Origin: Pseudomonas sp.
GTDB lineage: Bacteria > Pseudomonadota > Gammaproteobacteria > Pseudomonadales > Pseudomonadaceae
Direction of reading: 5' to 3'
Length of the DNA stretch: 7,012 nt
Assembly: GCA_003527165.1 (NCBI GenBank)
Contig: DPSI01000115.1
Location: forward strand, 1 to 7,012
Part shown: piece after piece, positions 5,782 to 7,012 of the stretch
Numbering within the stretch: the stretch's first letter is position 1
Layout of the letters: each line of letters starts with the position of its first letter
Program-made: the position numbers and the translations under genes
Notes under the pieces: generated by a model
Databases searched by the model: none
What the model was told of the DNA's origin: nothing
Seen by the model: the letters and a program-made list of their open reading frames with translations, nothing else

Positions 5782-6402
5782 CTAATCGCGTTTCCGCTTG
5801 TTGCCCATGCGTACACCGATGTCCATCAGAAACTGAAAGAAACCTTCCTGATCTTCCAGGACATTGCTCCAGAACGGCGAGTGATAAAGGGCTACCGCGC
5901 CGTGCACCAACGCCCAGGCTGCGCAATAGTGGAAATACGGCGGCACGTCTTCGAGCTTGCCTTCGGAGATGCGCCCCTTGATCAGCTGAGTCAGATGATC
6001 GAAGTTGGATGCGCGAATCCGGTGGAGCTCCTCGACCATATCCGGAACCTGGTTTCCCTTGACGACCTTCTCCTCTAGGCGATCGAACAAGCGATAACGC
6101 TGGGGATCACGCATGCGGAACTCGAAGTAGGCGCGCGAAAGCGCTTCCTTGTCCTGGTCAAGGCTCGGTGAATGCAGGAGCTCATTCAAATCCTGCTCGT
6201 AATCGAGCATAAGCCGCAGATAGATTTCGGCCTTGGATTTGAAATGCTTGTAGATGGTGCCTTTGCCGATGCCCACCATGTCGGCGATCATCTCGACAGT
6301 GACGCTGTCCTCTCCCTGATCGAGAAACAGCTGGAGCGCGGTATCGAGAATCTCTTGCTCGCGACGGCGAAATTCGCGGACCTTCCGGGGTTCATTCTGC
6401 AT
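5782..6402 (-). CDS. TetR family transcriptional regulator (206 aa)
   Basis: A complete 206-residue TetR-family repressor. The N-terminal DNA-binding domain covers about residues 14-62: EQEILDTALQLFLDQGEDSV, then TVEMIADMVGIGKGTIYKHF with the recognition helix at about 46-55, followed by KSKAEIYLRLMLDYE. The remaining residues, about 65-200, form the ligand-binding and dimerisation part, including FEFRMRDPQRYRLFDRLEEK and PPYFHYCAAWALVHGAVALY. I do not recognise the ligand or a named orthologue. The sequence looks intact and well conserved, with a basic C terminus (GNKRKRD). The start at 6402 gives the normal N terminus; its Shine-Dalgarno is poor. It is divergent from a class V aminotransferase gene with a 70-base gap. 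Autorepression and control of that neighbour is the usual arrangement, but is inferred here. Confidence 0.92.
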   Translation of the reverse strand: MQNEPRKVREFRRREQEILDTALQLFLDQGEDSVTVEMIADMVGIGKGTIYKHFKSKAEIYLRLMLDYEQDLNELLHSPSLDQDKEALSRAYFEFRMRDPQRYRLFDRLEEKVVKGNQVPDMVEELHRIRASNFDHLTQLIKGRISEGKLEDVPPYFHYCAAWALVHGAVALYHSPFWSNVLEDQEGFFQFLMDIGVRMGNKRKRD

Positions 6403-6472
6403 AAGAGACTGCGACTTGAAATTGAAGCAGATGATTATGCCTGTTTAGTCAGAAAATGCACGGAACACTGCC
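6403..6472. promoter_or_regulatory. Divergent promoter/operator region of tetR-like and aminotransferase genes
   Basis: The 70 bases between the two start codons are clearly more AT-rich than their surroundings. On the minus strand CATAAT (6434-6439) is a good -10 box about 31 bases before the TetR start; the matching -35 (GTGCAT, 17 bases away) is weak. On the plus strand TTGAAG (6423-6428, counted approximately) and TTTAGT about 16 bases further form a weak -35/-10 pair. Two imperfect palindromes could be TetR operators: CTTGAAATTGAAG at 6415-6427 (one mismatch between half-sites), and a 21-base element at 6439-6459 whose arms match at 6 of 10 positions. Confidence 0.5.
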
Positions 6473-7012
6473 ATGAGTACATTGAATGACGAATTTCCAC
6501 AAATCGAAGGGTTGCGATACCTGAATCATGCCGCCGTCGCGCCCTGGCCTCGCCGGGCGACCGAAGCAGTGACGGCCTTTGCCCAGCAGAACATGACGAT
6601 CGGCGCGCGCGATTATCCACAGTGGCTGGCCGTAGAAACCCGGCTGCGCGAGCGTCTGCGCCGGTTGCTCAACGCGCCAGCGACGGCAGACATAGCGCTG
6701 GTCAAGAACACCTCGGAGGCCCTTTCGTTCGTGGCATTCGGGCTGGATTGGAAGCCAGGCGACCAGATCATCATCAGCGATGAGGAGTTTCCATCCAACC
6801 GGGTAGTCTGGGAGGCTCTACAACCGCAGGGTGTCGAAGTGATACAGGTCAGCCTCAAGGGCGACGATCCCGAAGCCGCGCTACTGGAAGCCTGCGGCCC
6901 CAAGGTGCGCCTGATGGCCATCAGCGCGGTGCAATATGCCAGCGGTCTCAGGCTCGATCTGCCCCGGCTGGGCGAGGGCTGCGAGCAACGCGGCGTGCTG
7001 CTGTGCATCGAC
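6473..7012 (+). CDS. PLP-dependent class V aminotransferase, 5' part (180 aa, runs off window)
   Basis: The first 180 codons of a fold-type I, class V aminotransferase (the family of cysteine desulfurases and isopenicillin N epimerase). No stop codon occurs before the window end. Visible features are YLNHAAVAPWPRRATEAV at about residues 16-33, the substrate/cofactor entry motif, KNTSEALSFVAFGL at about 78-91, whose TSEA is the phosphate-binding loop, and GDQIIISDEEFPSN near 96-109. VRLMAISAVQYASGLRLDLP follows at about 145-164, then LLCID at 176-180. The last aspartate is expected to be the residue that binds the PLP ring nitrogen; the catalytic lysine lies beyond the window. The start ATG at 6473 has only a weak GGAA upstream. 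The substrate cannot be told. Divergence from the TetR gene suggests shared regulation. Confidence 0.9.
   Translation, partial: MSTLNDEFPQIEGLRYLNHAAVAPWPRRATEAVTAFAQQNMTIGARDYPQWLAVETRLRERLRRLLNAPATADIALVKNTSEALSFVAFGLDWKPGDQIIISDEEFPSNRVVWEALQPQGVEVIQVSLKGDDPEAALLEACGPKVRLMAISAVQYASGLRLDLPRLGEGCEQRGVLLCID

Noticed and set aside
6456..6476. Six-codon frame from the ATG at 6456, ending in TGA that overlaps the aminotransferase ATG
   Set aside because: Too short to judge and without a ribosome binding site; most likely chance.

Overview
The window looks like chromosomal DNA of a pseudomonad (Pseudomonas or Stutzerimonas type). The GC content is high, and a DUF4823 lipoprotein, a DUF1285 protein, a YhjG-like AsmA protein and a TetR regulator divergent to a class V aminotransferase all read as Gammaproteobacteria/Pseudomonas families. 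The species assignment is inference from protein similarity I recognise; no search was run.

Layout from left to right. Positions 85-1263 (minus strand) hold a tight two-gene operon: a DUF4823 lipoprotein followed by a DUF1285 protein, with the second gene's ribosome binding site overlapping the first gene's stop codon. A possible 30-residue peptide (1260-1352) sits directly upstream and overlaps the lipoprotein start by ATGA. Positions 1353-1899 hold no gene I can recognise, only one good inverted repeat. Positions 1900-2989 are a decayed locus. The C-terminal half of a LysR-type regulator (minus) is joined head to head, at about 2340, to the C-terminal part of an MFS exporter (plus). Both genes lack their 5' ends, which is what one deletion across a divergent regulator/transporter pair would leave. 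The MFS remnant also carries a one-base frameshift before its fused C-terminal domain. Positions 2990-3198 are intergenic and end in a GC-rich hairpin behind the next gene.

Positions 3199-5271 (minus) encode a full-length AsmA-family protein of the YhjG type, an inner-membrane-anchored periplasmic protein. The stretch 5272-5781 has no recognisable gene but holds two perfect short hairpins. Positions 5782-6402 (minus) encode an intact TetR-family repressor. From 6473 to the window end (plus) runs the first 180 residues of a PLP-dependent class V aminotransferase, cut off at the presumed PLP-binding aspartate. The 70-base gap between these two divergent genes contains promoter-like and palindromic sequence, which suggests that the TetR protein controls itself and perhaps the aminotransferase.

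No novel defence, mobile or biosynthetic system is visible. The points most worth checking are the LysR/MFS deletion scar, the frameshift, and the small coupled reading frame before the lipoprotein gene.
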